Positions 5,149 through 12,291 of a DNA stretch of 14,784 bases are shown piece by piece. This stretch comes from Candidatus Omnitrophota bacterium. Lineage in GTDB: Bacteria; Omnitrophota; Gorgyraeia; 2-01-FULL-45-10. The notes under the pieces were generated by a model, which saw only the letters and a program-made list of their open reading frames with translations, ran no database searches and was not told the origin of the DNA. The position numbers were made by a program, and so were the translations under genes. The DNA lies in contig PLLI01000112.1 of assembly GCA_003140915.1 (NCBI GenBank), positions 1-14,784 of the forward strand, given 5' to 3'. Numbering within the stretch: the stretch's first letter is position 1; the number at the start of each line of letters is the position of its first letter.

Positions 5149-6270
5149 GTGTTAATTTTAGTCATTAATTGCGGCAGTTCATCTGCCAAATATCAACTAT
5201 TCGATGTAAAGAAAAACAGATCTTTGGCAAAAGGCGTGGTCGAGCGGATAGGCCAGGCGGGCTCGTGCCGTGACCATCGCGCGGCGATAGAGATCATTGT
5301 CGATACGCTTACTGAAAAAGAGCGCGGCGTCATAACTTCCAAAGATGAGATAGGCGGTATAGGTCATAGGGTTGTGCATGGCGGGGAAGAGTTTACGGCA
5401 TCGACCCTCTTGACCGGAAAAGTTATAAGGTCGATAGAAAGATACAGCGAACTGGCGCCTCTCCATAACCCGCCGTCGCTTTCCGGCATAAAGGCCTGTT
5501 CGGAGATATTGAAAGGCATTCCGCAGGTAGCTGTTTTCGATACATCGTTCCACCATACGATGCCGCGATCGGCGTTCCTATACGGCCTGCCGTTAGAATA
5601 TTACACGAAGTACGGGATCAGGCGGTACGGTTTTCACGGGACGAGCCACAGGTTCGTTTCCGAGGAGGCGGCCAGGATATTGCGCCGCCCGGCTAAGGGC
5701 CTCAAGCTCATCACCTGCCATCTCGGCAACGGCTGCAGCATGGCGGCTGTTTCCGGAGGAAGATCCATAGACACATCGATGGGATTTACGCCTCTGGAAG
5801 GACTTCTGATGGGAACGCGTTCGGGGGACCTGGATCCTGCCGCGGTATTGTATATTTTGGAGAAAGAAGGCCTGACGTTTGCGCGGGTAAACGATATCCT
5901 GAATAAGGAGAGTGGCCTCCTCGGGATCTCCGGGGTCAGCAATGACATGAGAGATATATTAAAAGGGGCCAGGGGCCGGGGTGCGCGGGCAAAAAGGTGC
6001 AAGCTCGCGATAGAGATGTTCATTTATAGGATAAAAAAATATATAGGCGCTTACCAGGCGGCCATGGGAGGGCTGGATGCCGTTATATTCACCGCCGGCG
6101 TAGGCGAGAATAACCCCTGGATCGTTAAACGCGTTGCCGGTGAATTGAAAGAGGTCGTCTCGAAGAAAGCCAAATTTCTTATTATACCGACGAATGAGGA
6201 GTTGTTGATAGCGCGTGATGCATATAACATAATAAAAAGGAGACGTGATAATGCCAAATCCGAAACGTAA
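5149..6270 (+). CDS. ackA: Acetate kinase
   Basis: The 373-residue cytoplasmic enzyme interconverts acetyl phosphate + ADP and acetate + ATP. Motifs in order: VINCGSSSAKYQLFD with N7, GHRVVHGGE, LAPLHNPPS, the aspartate of FDTSFHHTMP, YGFHGTSH, LGNGCSMAAVSGGRSIDTSMGFTPLEG, MGTRSGD, FTAGVGEN and a C-terminal NEELLIARD. The family norm is about 400. The shortfall is an N-terminal loop of roughly 20 residues missing between VERIG and DHRAAIEIIVD. A GTG start at 5149 lies 4 bases after pta, with AAGGG 9 bases upstream. The last 20 bases overlap rpmF. A 7-base repeat array (5964-5991) makes the sequence GARGRGARAK near residues 272-282, a surface-type position just before the helix LAIEMFIYRIKKYIGAY. 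All catalytic blocks remain, so I expect activity. Confidence 0.95.
   Translation: MLILVINCGSSSAKYQLFDVKKNRSLAKGVVERIGQAGSCRDHRAAIEIIVDTLTEKERGVITSKDEIGGIGHRVVHGGEEFTASTLLTGKVIRSIERYSELAPLHNPPSLSGIKACSEILKGIPQVAVFDTSFHHTMPRSAFLYGLPLEYYTKYGIRRYGFHGTSHRFVSEEAARILRRPAKGLKLITCHLGNGCSMAAVSGGRSIDTSMGFTPLEGLLMGTRSGDLDPAAVLYILEKEGLTFARVNDILNKESGLLGISGVSNDMRDILKGARGRGARAKRCKLAIEMFIYRIKKYIGAYQAAMGGLDAVIFTAGVGENNPWIVKRVAGELKEVVSKKAKFLIIPTNEELLIARDAYNIIKRRRDNAKSET
5964..5991. repeat. Four degenerate tandem 7-base repeats within ackA
   Basis: Units read AGGGGCC, AGGGGCC, GGGGTGC and GCGGGCA. They share the period and the G-rich core with the recG array at 2373-2407, and both arrays pass through a GGGTGCG segment near the end. 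The frame of ackA stays open. Confidence 0.65.
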
Positions 6271-6451
6271 ACATTCGAAAGCAAGGAGAGATAAGCGGAG
6301 GGGCGCCAATAGCAAAATCTACGGCGCCAACCTTTCGGTCTGCCCGCAATGTAAATCTATGAGGCTGCCGCACAGGGTATGTCCGTTCTGCGGATATTAT
6401 AACGGCAAACCGGTAATGGTAATTGAAACAAAAGAAGAGAAGAAGAAATAA
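6251..6451 (+). CDS. rpmF: 50S ribosomal protein L32 (zinc-ribbon form)
   Basis: The 66-residue protein begins MPNPKRKHSKARRDKRR, the hallmark of L32, and carries CPQC (31-34) and CPFC (44-47), a four-cysteine zinc ribbon. It is part of the large ribosomal subunit. I chose ATG 6251 rather than the in-frame ATA/ATG track upstream because MPNPK is the conserved N-terminus and AAGGAG at about 6237-6242 is 8 bases away. The first 20 bases overlap the end of ackA, so translation is probably coupled. rpmF followed by plsX and fab genes is a widespread bacterial order linking ribosome and membrane-lipid synthesis. Confidence 0.96.
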   Translation: MPNPKRKHSKARRDKRRGANSKIYGANLSVCPQCKSMRLPHRVCPFCGYYNGKPVMVIETKEEKKK

Positions 6452-6472
6452 TCAGGAGAAAGGAAGGATCAA

Positions 6473-7462
6473 GTGAAGATAGTAATCGATGCTATGGGCA
6501 GTGACATGGCGCCGGGGGTTGAAGTCGAAGGCGCTATCCAGGCCGTAGAGGAATTTGGTTACGATTTGATTCTTGTGGGAGATGAGGCCCTTATAAGGAC
6601 CGAACTCGAGAGGCTCGGAAATAAGAGCGATAAGATATCGGTTGTCCATTCTCCCGAACGCATAGATATGAACGAGCCGGCGGCGCTTTCCGTAAGGCGA
6701 AAACGAAAGTCGTCGATCGTGATGGGCCTGGAGATGCTGAAGAGGAACGAGGCAGACGGATTTGTCAGCGCCGGGAACACCGGCGCGGTAGTCTGCGCCG
6801 CCACCCTGTTCTTACGTCTCCTCCCGGGGATCGAGAGACCGGGCATTGCGATCTGTATCCCGACGTTGACGGGCACATCCGTCATAACCGACGTCGGCGC
6901 CAATATCAACCCCAAGCCCATCCATCTTCTGCAATACGGTATCATGGCAGACGCTTATTCAAGGTATATACTTCATAAATCGAATCCTACCGTAGGCCTA
7001 TTGAATGTCGGAGAGGAAGCGTCAAAAGGCACGGAATTTATCAAAGAATCTCATACGCTTCTCAGCGAGTCGAAGCTGAATTTCATAGGCAACATCGAAG
7101 GCCGTGACATCTACGCAGGGACGGCGGATATAATTTTATGCGACGGTTTTGTCGGCAACGTGATATTGAAAGTCTCCGAGAGCGTCGTTGACACAATAAT
7201 GAAACTCCTGAAGAAAGAGATAAGGGCCAATGTCATTGCTACCGTAGGAGCGGCGTTGGCGAGTACGGCCTTTAACGGCCTAAAGAAAAAGATGGATTAC
7301 AGCGAATACGGCGGGGCACCGCTACTGGGCGTCGACGGCAGGTGCATAATAAGCCATGGCTCGTCCACTCCTAAGGCGATAAAGAACGCCATAAAGGTCG
7401 CGGGCGAATTTATGACGCTGGGCGTCAATAATCATATAGTCGAAGAGTTGGAGAGTTATTAG
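6473..7462 (+). CDS. plsX: Phosphate acyltransferase PlsX
   Basis: The 329-residue protein transfers acyl groups from acyl carrier protein to phosphate, giving the acyl phosphate used by PlsY in the first step of phosphatidic acid synthesis. It is a soluble or peripheral membrane enzyme. Recognisable blocks are IVIDAMGSDMAP at the N-terminus, FVSAGNTGAVV, VITDVGANINPKP, LLNVGEEASKGTE, LCDGFVGNVILK and YGGAPLLGVDG near the end. Length is normal. The start is GTG 6473, supported by AGGAAGGA just upstream (6461-6468), 21 bases after rpmF. It is followed 2 bases later by fabH. An acyl phosphate route fits the absence of any plsB-like gene here, though plsY is not in the window. Confidence 0.96.
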   Translation: MKIVIDAMGSDMAPGVEVEGAIQAVEEFGYDLILVGDEALIRTELERLGNKSDKISVVHSPERIDMNEPAALSVRRKRKSSIVMGLEMLKRNEADGFVSAGNTGAVVCAATLFLRLLPGIERPGIAICIPTLTGTSVITDVGANINPKPIHLLQYGIMADAYSRYILHKSNPTVGLLNVGEEASKGTEFIKESHTLLSESKLNFIGNIEGRDIYAGTADIILCDGFVGNVILKVSESVVDTIMKLLKKEIRANVIATVGAALASTAFNGLKKKMDYSEYGGAPLLGVDGRCIISHGSSTPKAIKNAIKVAGEFMTLGVNNHIVEELESY

Positions 7463-7464
7463 AT

Positions 7465-8451
7465 ATGTGCGCAGACAATAAGGTTGGTATTATAGGTTTG
7501 GGGGCATATCTGCCCGAAAAGATCCTGACGAATAAAGATCTCGAAAAGATGGTCGACACGACCGACGAATGGATAACGACGCGGACGGGGATAAAAGAGC
7601 GCCGCATAGCCCGCGAGGATGAAGCGACGAGCGACATGGCGACGATCGCGGCCCAGCGCGCGTTGAAAGCAGCCGGCCTCACGGCGACGGATATCGATCT
7701 GATAATCGTCGCTACCATTACGCCGGACATGTTCTTCCCCGCAACGGCGTGTCTCGTACAGGAGAAGATCGGCGCCAGGATGGTGCCCGCGTTCGATATC
7801 AGCGTCGCGTGCTCCGGTTTCATATACGGGCTCGCGATCGCGAACCAGTTCATCAAGTCAGGCACTTACAAACACGCTCTCGTGATAGCGGCCGAAAAAC
7901 TTTCGGCAATAACCGACTGGACGGACAGGAACACGTGCGTGCTTTTCGGAGACGGGGCAGGGGCCGCTGTCCTCGGCCCGGTGGAAAAGGGCGGGATACT
8001 ATCGGTCTATCTGGGCGCGAACGGCAAACAGGGCGACTTGATAAAACTTCCGGCGGGCGGATCAAGGATACCGGCGACGCGGAAGAGCATTGAATCTAAC
8101 CTTCATTTCATAAAGATGGAAGGCTCCGAACTCTTTAAGCACGCTGTAAAGATAATGGCGGATGCGGCGCTTGAAGCTACCAGGCCATTAGGGCTGCAGG
8201 CAGCCGACATAAGCCTCGTCATTCCGCATCAGGCTAATATACGCATATTGAACGCCGTGGCAAAAAGGATGGGTCTGACCCAGGATAAGATATATCTTAA
8301 TCTCGAAAAATACGGGAACATGTCGGCGGCGTCAAGCGCCGTGGCGCTCGTAGAAGCGGTACAGGAAGGCAGAATAAAAAAAGGCGAAAAGATACTTCTC
8401 GACGCGTTCGGCGGCGGGCTTTCGTGGGGAGCGATAGTAATCGAATGGTAG
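7465..8451 (+). CDS. fabH: 3-oxoacyl-ACP synthase III (KAS III)
   Basis: The 328-residue thiolase-fold enzyme condenses acetyl-CoA (or another short acyl-CoA) with malonyl-ACP to start fatty-acid synthesis. The catalytic triad is visible: C116 in VACSGFIYG, H255 in IPHQANIRI and N285 in YGNMSAASS. The N-terminus (IIGLGAYLPEKILTN, then TTDEWITTRTGIKERR) is typical of KAS III and separates it from KAS I/II. ATG 7465 has GGAGAG 9 bases upstream and lies 2 bases after plsX. It draws acetyl-CoA from the same pool handled by Pta/AckA encoded upstream. The end overlaps the fabD start by 7 bases. Primer preference (straight or branched) cannot be read safely from sequence. Confidence 0.97.
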   Translation: MCADNKVGIIGLGAYLPEKILTNKDLEKMVDTTDEWITTRTGIKERRIAREDEATSDMATIAAQRALKAAGLTATDIDLIIVATITPDMFFPATACLVQEKIGARMVPAFDISVACSGFIYGLAIANQFIKSGTYKHALVIAAEKLSAITDWTDRNTCVLFGDGAGAAVLGPVEKGGILSVYLGANGKQGDLIKLPAGGSRIPATRKSIESNLHFIKMEGSELFKHAVKIMADAALEATRPLGLQAADISLVIPHQANIRILNAVAKRMGLTQDKIYLNLEKYGNMSAASSAVALVEAVQEGRIKKGEKILLDAFGGGLSWGAIVIEW

Positions 8452-9392
8452 AAGCGGCCTTCATATTTCCGGGTCAGGGCGCTCAATATGTCGGCATGGG
8501 TAAGGACCTATATGAAAATTATCCGCAGGCAAAAGAGGTCTTTGACAAGGCCAATGAAATACTGAAATTCGACATAAAGAAAATATGTTTCGAGGGGCCG
8601 AAGGAAGAATTATCCACAACGCGTATTAGCCAGCCCGCCATATTAACAACGAGCATTGCCGCCCTGAAAGCATTCGAAGCATCCGCCTTTTACGCGCAAA
8701 TTGCCCCGAAGTTCAGTTTGGGCCTTAGCCTCGGGGAATATACCGCACTTGTCGCTGCAGGCAGCATGTCGTTCGCGGATGCCCTTATTCTCGTGAAAAG
8801 ACGCGGCGAGCTCATGGAAGAGGCGTCGCACAAAAATCCCGGCAAGATGGCATGCGTGATAGGTATGGACCTGAATTCGGTCGAGGCTTTGTGCAAGGGC
8901 ATAGGGTGCGAGATAGCCAACCTTAATTGCCCCGGACAGGTAGTTGTCTCAGGCAAGACTACCAATATCGAGTTATTCGCCGACCTTGCAAAAGAGAAGG
9001 GCGCTAAAAGAGTCTTGATGCTCGACGTGAGCGGCCCATTCCATTCCTCACTGATGACGCCGGCTCGGGACAAACTTAAAGATTCTATCGACAAGGTCCA
9101 ACTGTCACAGCCGCGCATATCATTTGTTAGTAACGTTGATGCCAAGATACAAAGCGATCCTATAGTTATAAAAGAGAACCTTATTGCACAGGTAAACTCG
9201 AAGACAATGTGGGAAGAGTCGGTCAGACTGGTTGCCAATGGCGGAATCAAGCTATTCTTTGAGATAGGGCCCGGCCAGGTTTTGAAAGGCTTGATGAAGA
9301 AGATAGACCCAAAGTTGGAAGTCAAAAATATTGGTACTTGCCAAGATCTTCAATCCTTATCCGCACAGCCATCATCCAGCACGGCCACTTAG
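8445..9392 (+). CDS. fabD: Malonyl-CoA:ACP transacylase
   Basis: The 315-residue enzyme moves malonyl from CoA to acyl carrier protein, providing the extender for fatty-acid synthesis. The N-terminal FIFPGQGAQYVGMG is diagnostic. The nucleophile is S95 in GLSLGEYTAL and the catalytic histidine is H200 in GPFHSSLMTPA. The usual His before the serine (GHSLGE) is Leu here, a departure from the textbook motif that occurs outside the catalytic dyad. I start at ATG 8445, which overlaps the fabH stop, instead of an open extension from 8424, because the family begins right at this Met. The C-terminal dozen residues (SLSAQPSSSTAT) are low-complexity. fabG, acpP and fabF, the common next genes, do not follow. 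The operon seems to end here. Confidence 0.95.
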   Translation: MVEAAFIFPGQGAQYVGMGKDLYENYPQAKEVFDKANEILKFDIKKICFEGPKEELSTTRISQPAILTTSIAALKAFEASAFYAQIAPKFSLGLSLGEYTALVAAGSMSFADALILVKRRGELMEEASHKNPGKMACVIGMDLNSVEALCKGIGCEIANLNCPGQVVVSGKTTNIELFADLAKEKGAKRVLMLDVSGPFHSSLMTPARDKLKDSIDKVQLSQPRISFVSNVDAKIQSDPIVIKENLIAQVNSKTMWEESVRLVANGGIKLFFEIGPGQVLKGLMKKIDPKLEVKNIGTCQDLQSLSAQPSSSTAT

Positions 9393-9411
9393 TTAAACAT
9401 AAAAAAGTTAA

Positions 9412-9441
9412 TTGCAAAGCTATTTCTTTTTACCATATTAT
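9412..9441 (+). promoter_or_regulatory. Candidate promoter after fabD
   Basis: TTGCAA (9412-9417) and TATTAT (9436-9441) are 18 bases apart in an AT-rich stretch. A second -10-like TATACT lies at 9446-9451 without a good -35. A transcript from here would pass through the hairpin at 9504-9536 before reaching the secreted-protein gene. Confidence 0.4.
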
Positions 9442-9503
9442 GATGTATACTTGTATTAAGAGAAAAAAAATCTAATATCTTCAAAAGGCGTGAGTTAGAA
9501 AAA

Positions 9504-9536
9504 TGCGCAGAAGACCTGCTATGCGCAGGTTTTTTT
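9504..9536 (+). terminator. Intrinsic terminator with a mutually exclusive alternative hairpin
   Basis: AAGACCTGC (9511-9519) pairs with GCAGGTTTT (9525-9533), 9 bp including one G-U, with loop TATGC and a run of seven T bases (9530-9536): a convincing intrinsic terminator. Just upstream, TGCGCA (9504-9509) can pair instead with TGCGCA (9522-9527), which would break the terminator stem. It may simply end the fab operon, or act as an attenuator for the gene at 9584. Confidence 0.75.
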
Positions 9537-9583
9537 GTGGCCGCTAAATAAAAACTTTTACAAAGAATCCGGCGGTGATTAAA

Positions 9584-11629
9584 ATGAAAATGCAAAATTT
9601 GATTCTTATTATTACCATCTACCTGATAATGGGCGCGGGCCCTTTATTTGCCTATTCGACCGACAATATTGATAGGATATCCTCGGAGAACGTATCCACT
9701 TTCAGCCCCGGATACCTTAATGCCGCCAAATATCAGGCTGAGGCCATATTGAGGCAATCGGTCCCTGAACGGAGGCAGGAGGGTTTGATTGGAAAAACCG
9801 TTGGGGCCATCTTCAATATGCTGGGTTTCCAGATCAAGAAGCAAGGCGAGGAAAACGCGGATCTATCGCCTGTGTTACAAAAAAAATCGAGCAGCAGCGG
9901 CAAGGGTAATAATAAGACGCTGAATTTCGATATATCGAGTAAAGATCTTGGCAACGGAAACTACGAAGTAACGCTTACTCAGGGCGGCCAGTCTATAACG
10001 AAACAAATAACATACGAAGACTACCAAAAAACACTTACTCAACTAAATCAGCAAAGATCAGGCGAGGCGTATGGTAAACTGGAGTTGGCGCGTGCTCTAT
10101 TTTATAATGAGCTGACAAGCGGATGGGAGTGGGTATCCAGCGGTACCGATGCATTCATACAAGTCGGCAATGGATGGCAAAAAGCTGCCGATTATTTTAA
10201 CAGTATCGGCTATGATATTTTTTATTCGAATAACGACGAAACGTATACTATCGGACATTCTGATACCGGCGAGCTGTGGACTGCAAGTTCCACCTGGGAT
10301 GGAGAAAGTACATATATACGGGATAAGGCGGGACATTTTGTCTTAGAATTGAGCACTATTGGCCCTATCGGACATATGAGTGAGCTTGAATATGGGTCTT
10401 GGCGAAAGTCGGTAGGATATGAGAGCTATAATGACTATAGCACAAGTAATGGATTTTGGTTTGATAATTATGGGGTCGGCGGAAGTACTTACGTATACTA
10501 TAACGATGTAGCAGATGGCTCGGGGTTCAGAAACAACCTAATGGATTATACGTTTGGCATTTTTGGTCGGGAGGCCTATCAGAAGGCAGCAAATTCCTAT
10601 ATAGGTTGGGTTGATTCCAATAGCGTGCATCATATTGACAAACTATCCGACTATATTGGTACCTACATTCGCGACGCTAGTAATTATACAGATAATTACT
10701 ACACCCAGAAGACTAACGAGTGGGCCCAGACTTACGTTTCTACCCTATCGCAGCAGGCGGCGGCGAAGAACGCATTGAGTAATTACGCCTCAAGAGATGA
10801 AGACAGTTACAACGGTCTTCTGGACAATAATTTACTGGATAACACAGAATTATCCGGTGACAAGGGTAAAGGATTAACTCTTGCATCTTCTAAAGTTGCT
10901 GTGCCGAACGCGGCAAATATTCCTCCTGCCGAGATCGAGAGGATCGTAAAGGATCCGCTGTCGGAATCGGCACTTGCGATCCCGATAAAACCCGCGAACC
11001 CGGAAGACGCTACGGTAGCGATGAAGTTCTCAGATATAGTGAAAAACCCCACGGCAGGGCAGAAGATGATATTAGATATACTGAAAACCATCTTAAAAGA
11101 TACGGAAAAACTGGCTGAAGAGGCGGCTGCCAGGGGCAATACTGAACTAAAGAAGGCCAGAGATGATCTTTTACAGGCAGTTGCCAACATCTTATTGACC
11201 CAGGCGATTCCCGATCTTATAAAGAAGGGAGACACGGCAGGCATAATAATGATCTTCTCGGAATTGGTAATTGCAAAGGATAAAATAATGCTCGAATACG
11301 AAAAGTCCACGAGGCCATATTATGACAGCGTCATAAGGGACCTTGCTAAAAATATGGCGTTGCTGCAACTTAAAAATATCTTTAGTGTCGATATGACAAA
11401 GGACGACCTTGAAAAAATGCCCCGCAGTGAACTTGATAAGATACTGGAAAAGATCAAGAGGGACAAGGATAGGGCCTTCGAAGAAGAATATATACTTCAG
11501 CAGGAAGCTAAATACCGAAAAATATACATTGACCCCAATAAGGCGAAACTCGAAAAAGATATGAAGAATATGCTTAATAACTTTACGCAAAAGATCAACA
11601 GTGCGTTAAGGCTCCCCGATAAAAAATAA
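9584..11629 (+). CDS. Large secreted protein of unknown family
   Basis: I do not recognise this 681-residue protein. It begins with a Sec signal peptide (MKMQNLILIITIYLIMGAG, cleavage likely after LFA at residue 23). Residues about 30-150 are mixed and include a Ser/Lys/Asn-rich linker. About 155-395 is rich in Tyr, Trp, Gly, Asn and Ser, suggesting beta structure with aromatic surface. About 395-448 is a linker with a Pro/Ala-rich part. About 450-681 is strongly helical and charged, with possible coiled-coil segments and a lysine-rich end. There is no cysteine and no visible membrane anchor after the signal. The start is ATG 9584, with GGCGGTGA upstream. An in-frame GTG at 9575 is less likely. 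It stands alone between the terminator at 9536 and the promoter at 11649. Its base composition looks more AT-rich than the upstream operon. Location is probably periplasmic or extracellular. Function unknown. Confidence 0.85.
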   Translation: MKMQNLILIITIYLIMGAGPLFAYSTDNIDRISSENVSTFSPGYLNAAKYQAEAILRQSVPERRQEGLIGKTVGAIFNMLGFQIKKQGEENADLSPVLQKKSSSSGKGNNKTLNFDISSKDLGNGNYEVTLTQGGQSITKQITYEDYQKTLTQLNQQRSGEAYGKLELARALFYNELTSGWEWVSSGTDAFIQVGNGWQKAADYFNSIGYDIFYSNNDETYTIGHSDTGELWTASSTWDGESTYIRDKAGHFVLELSTIGPIGHMSELEYGSWRKSVGYESYNDYSTSNGFWFDNYGVGGSTYVYYNDVADGSGFRNNLMDYTFGIFGREAYQKAANSYIGWVDSNSVHHIDKLSDYIGTYIRDASNYTDNYYTQKTNEWAQTYVSTLSQQAAAKNALSNYASRDEDSYNGLLDNNLLDNTELSGDKGKGLTLASSKVAVPNAANIPPAEIERIVKDPLSESALAIPIKPANPEDATVAMKFSDIVKNPTAGQKMILDILKTILKDTEKLAEEAAARGNTELKKARDDLLQAVANILLTQAIPDLIKKGDTAGIIMIFSELVIAKDKIMLEYEKSTRPYYDSVIRDLAKNMALLQLKNIFSVDMTKDDLEKMPRSELDKILEKIKRDKDRAFEEEYILQQEAKYRKIYIDPNKAKLEKDMKNMLNNFTQKINSALRLPDKK

Positions 11630-11648
11630 AATCCCTGCCAGATTAATA

Positions 11649-11676
11649 TTGAAATAACCCCCGGATGCGGTATGAT
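11649..11676 (+). promoter_or_regulatory. Sigma70-type promoter of the rubrerythrin operon
   Basis: TTGAAA (11649-11654) and TATGAT (11671-11676) are 16 bases apart, 34 bases before the rubrerythrin ATG. AAGGGGAGG follows as a strong ribosome binding site (about 11695-11703). I see no PerR- or Fur-like inverted repeat around it. Confidence 0.65.
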
Positions 11677-11710
11677 ATAACCAATAAATAAACAAGGGGA
11701 GGGACGTACT

Positions 11711-12289
11711 ATGCCGAAGTCGATAAAGGGAAGTCAAACGGAGAAGAACCTGCTCGCGGCGTTTGCCGGAGAGTCTCAGGCAAGGAACAGGTATACGTAT
11801 TTTGCGAGTGCGGCACGCAAGGAAGGGTTGGAGCAGATAGCGAATATATTCATTGAAACCTCGGAGAATGAGAAAGAGCACGCCAAGGTCTTCTTTAAGC
11901 ATTTGGAGGGCGGAGACGTCCAGATAACAGCATCGTATCCGGCCGGTGTTATTGGTGATACTAAGGCCAATCTTGAGCTTGCGGCTGCCGGCGAAAAGCT
12001 GGAGTGGACGACGCTTTACGCGAACTTCGGGAAGATAGCGAAGGAAGAAGGGTTCCCGGAAGCTTCCCGCTCGTTCGAACAGGTCGCGAAGGTAGAAAGA
12101 TTTCATGAAGCCAGATACAGGAAACTTATCCAGAACATTACAAACAAAGAAGTCTTCAAAAAGAGTGCCGCCGTGAAATGGCACTGCACCAATTGCGGTT
12201 ACGTTTCCGAAGGAGCGGAGGCTCCGCGTGAATGCCCCGCATGCAAACATCCGCAATCATTTTACGAAGTGCTCGCTGAAAATTTCTGA
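11711..12289 (+). CDS. rbr: Rubrerythrin
   Basis: The 192-residue non-heme iron protein reduces hydrogen peroxide in the cytoplasm of anaerobes. The N-terminal four-helix ferritin-like domain supplies the di-iron ligands: E21 in AGESQARNRY, E54xxH57 in ENEKEH, further Glu in the middle helices, and E129xxH132 in KVERFHEARY. The C-terminal rubredoxin-like domain holds one iron with C159/C162 (CTNCGY) and C175/C178 (CPACKH). This order (ferritin-like then rubredoxin) is the classical arrangement, and the length is standard. ATG 11711 follows a strong Shine-Dalgarno sequence and a good promoter. It is the first gene of a dense unit. The radical SAM gene starts 2 bases after its stop, suggesting the peroxide scavenger is co-produced with an oxygen-sensitive enzyme. 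Confidence 0.96.
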   Translation: MPKSIKGSQTEKNLLAAFAGESQARNRYTYFASAARKEGLEQIANIFIETSENEKEHAKVFFKHLEGGDVQITASYPAGVIGDTKANLELAAAGEKLEWTTLYANFGKIAKEEGFPEASRSFEQVAKVERFHEARYRKLIQNITNKEVFKKSAAVKWHCTNCGYVSEGAEAPRECPACKHPQSFYEVLAENF

Positions 12290-12291
12290 GT

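Noticed and set aside
7815..7835. GCGATCGC site resembling the HIP1 repeat of cyanobacteria in fabH
   Set aside because: I noticed only a single clear copy and a palindrome this short is expected by chance; no support for a repeat family.
9503..9547. A 14-codon arginine-rich frame (MRRRPAMRRFFCGR) across the terminator, like an arginine leader peptide
   Set aside because: No convincing ribosome binding site, the frame runs through the terminator and its T-run instead of stopping before it, and the downstream gene has no link to arginine metabolism.
10807..11310. 167-codon minus-strand frame inside the secreted-protein gene, rich in Ser, Ala and Phe
   Set aside because: Looks hydrophobic but mirrors the helical, Lys/Glu/Ala-rich codons on the other strand; no start signal.
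11630..11710. Search for a terminator or peroxide-responsive operator upstream of rubrerythrin
   Set aside because: No stable hairpin with T-run and no PerR-like inverted repeat seen; only the promoter and ribosome binding site could be supported.
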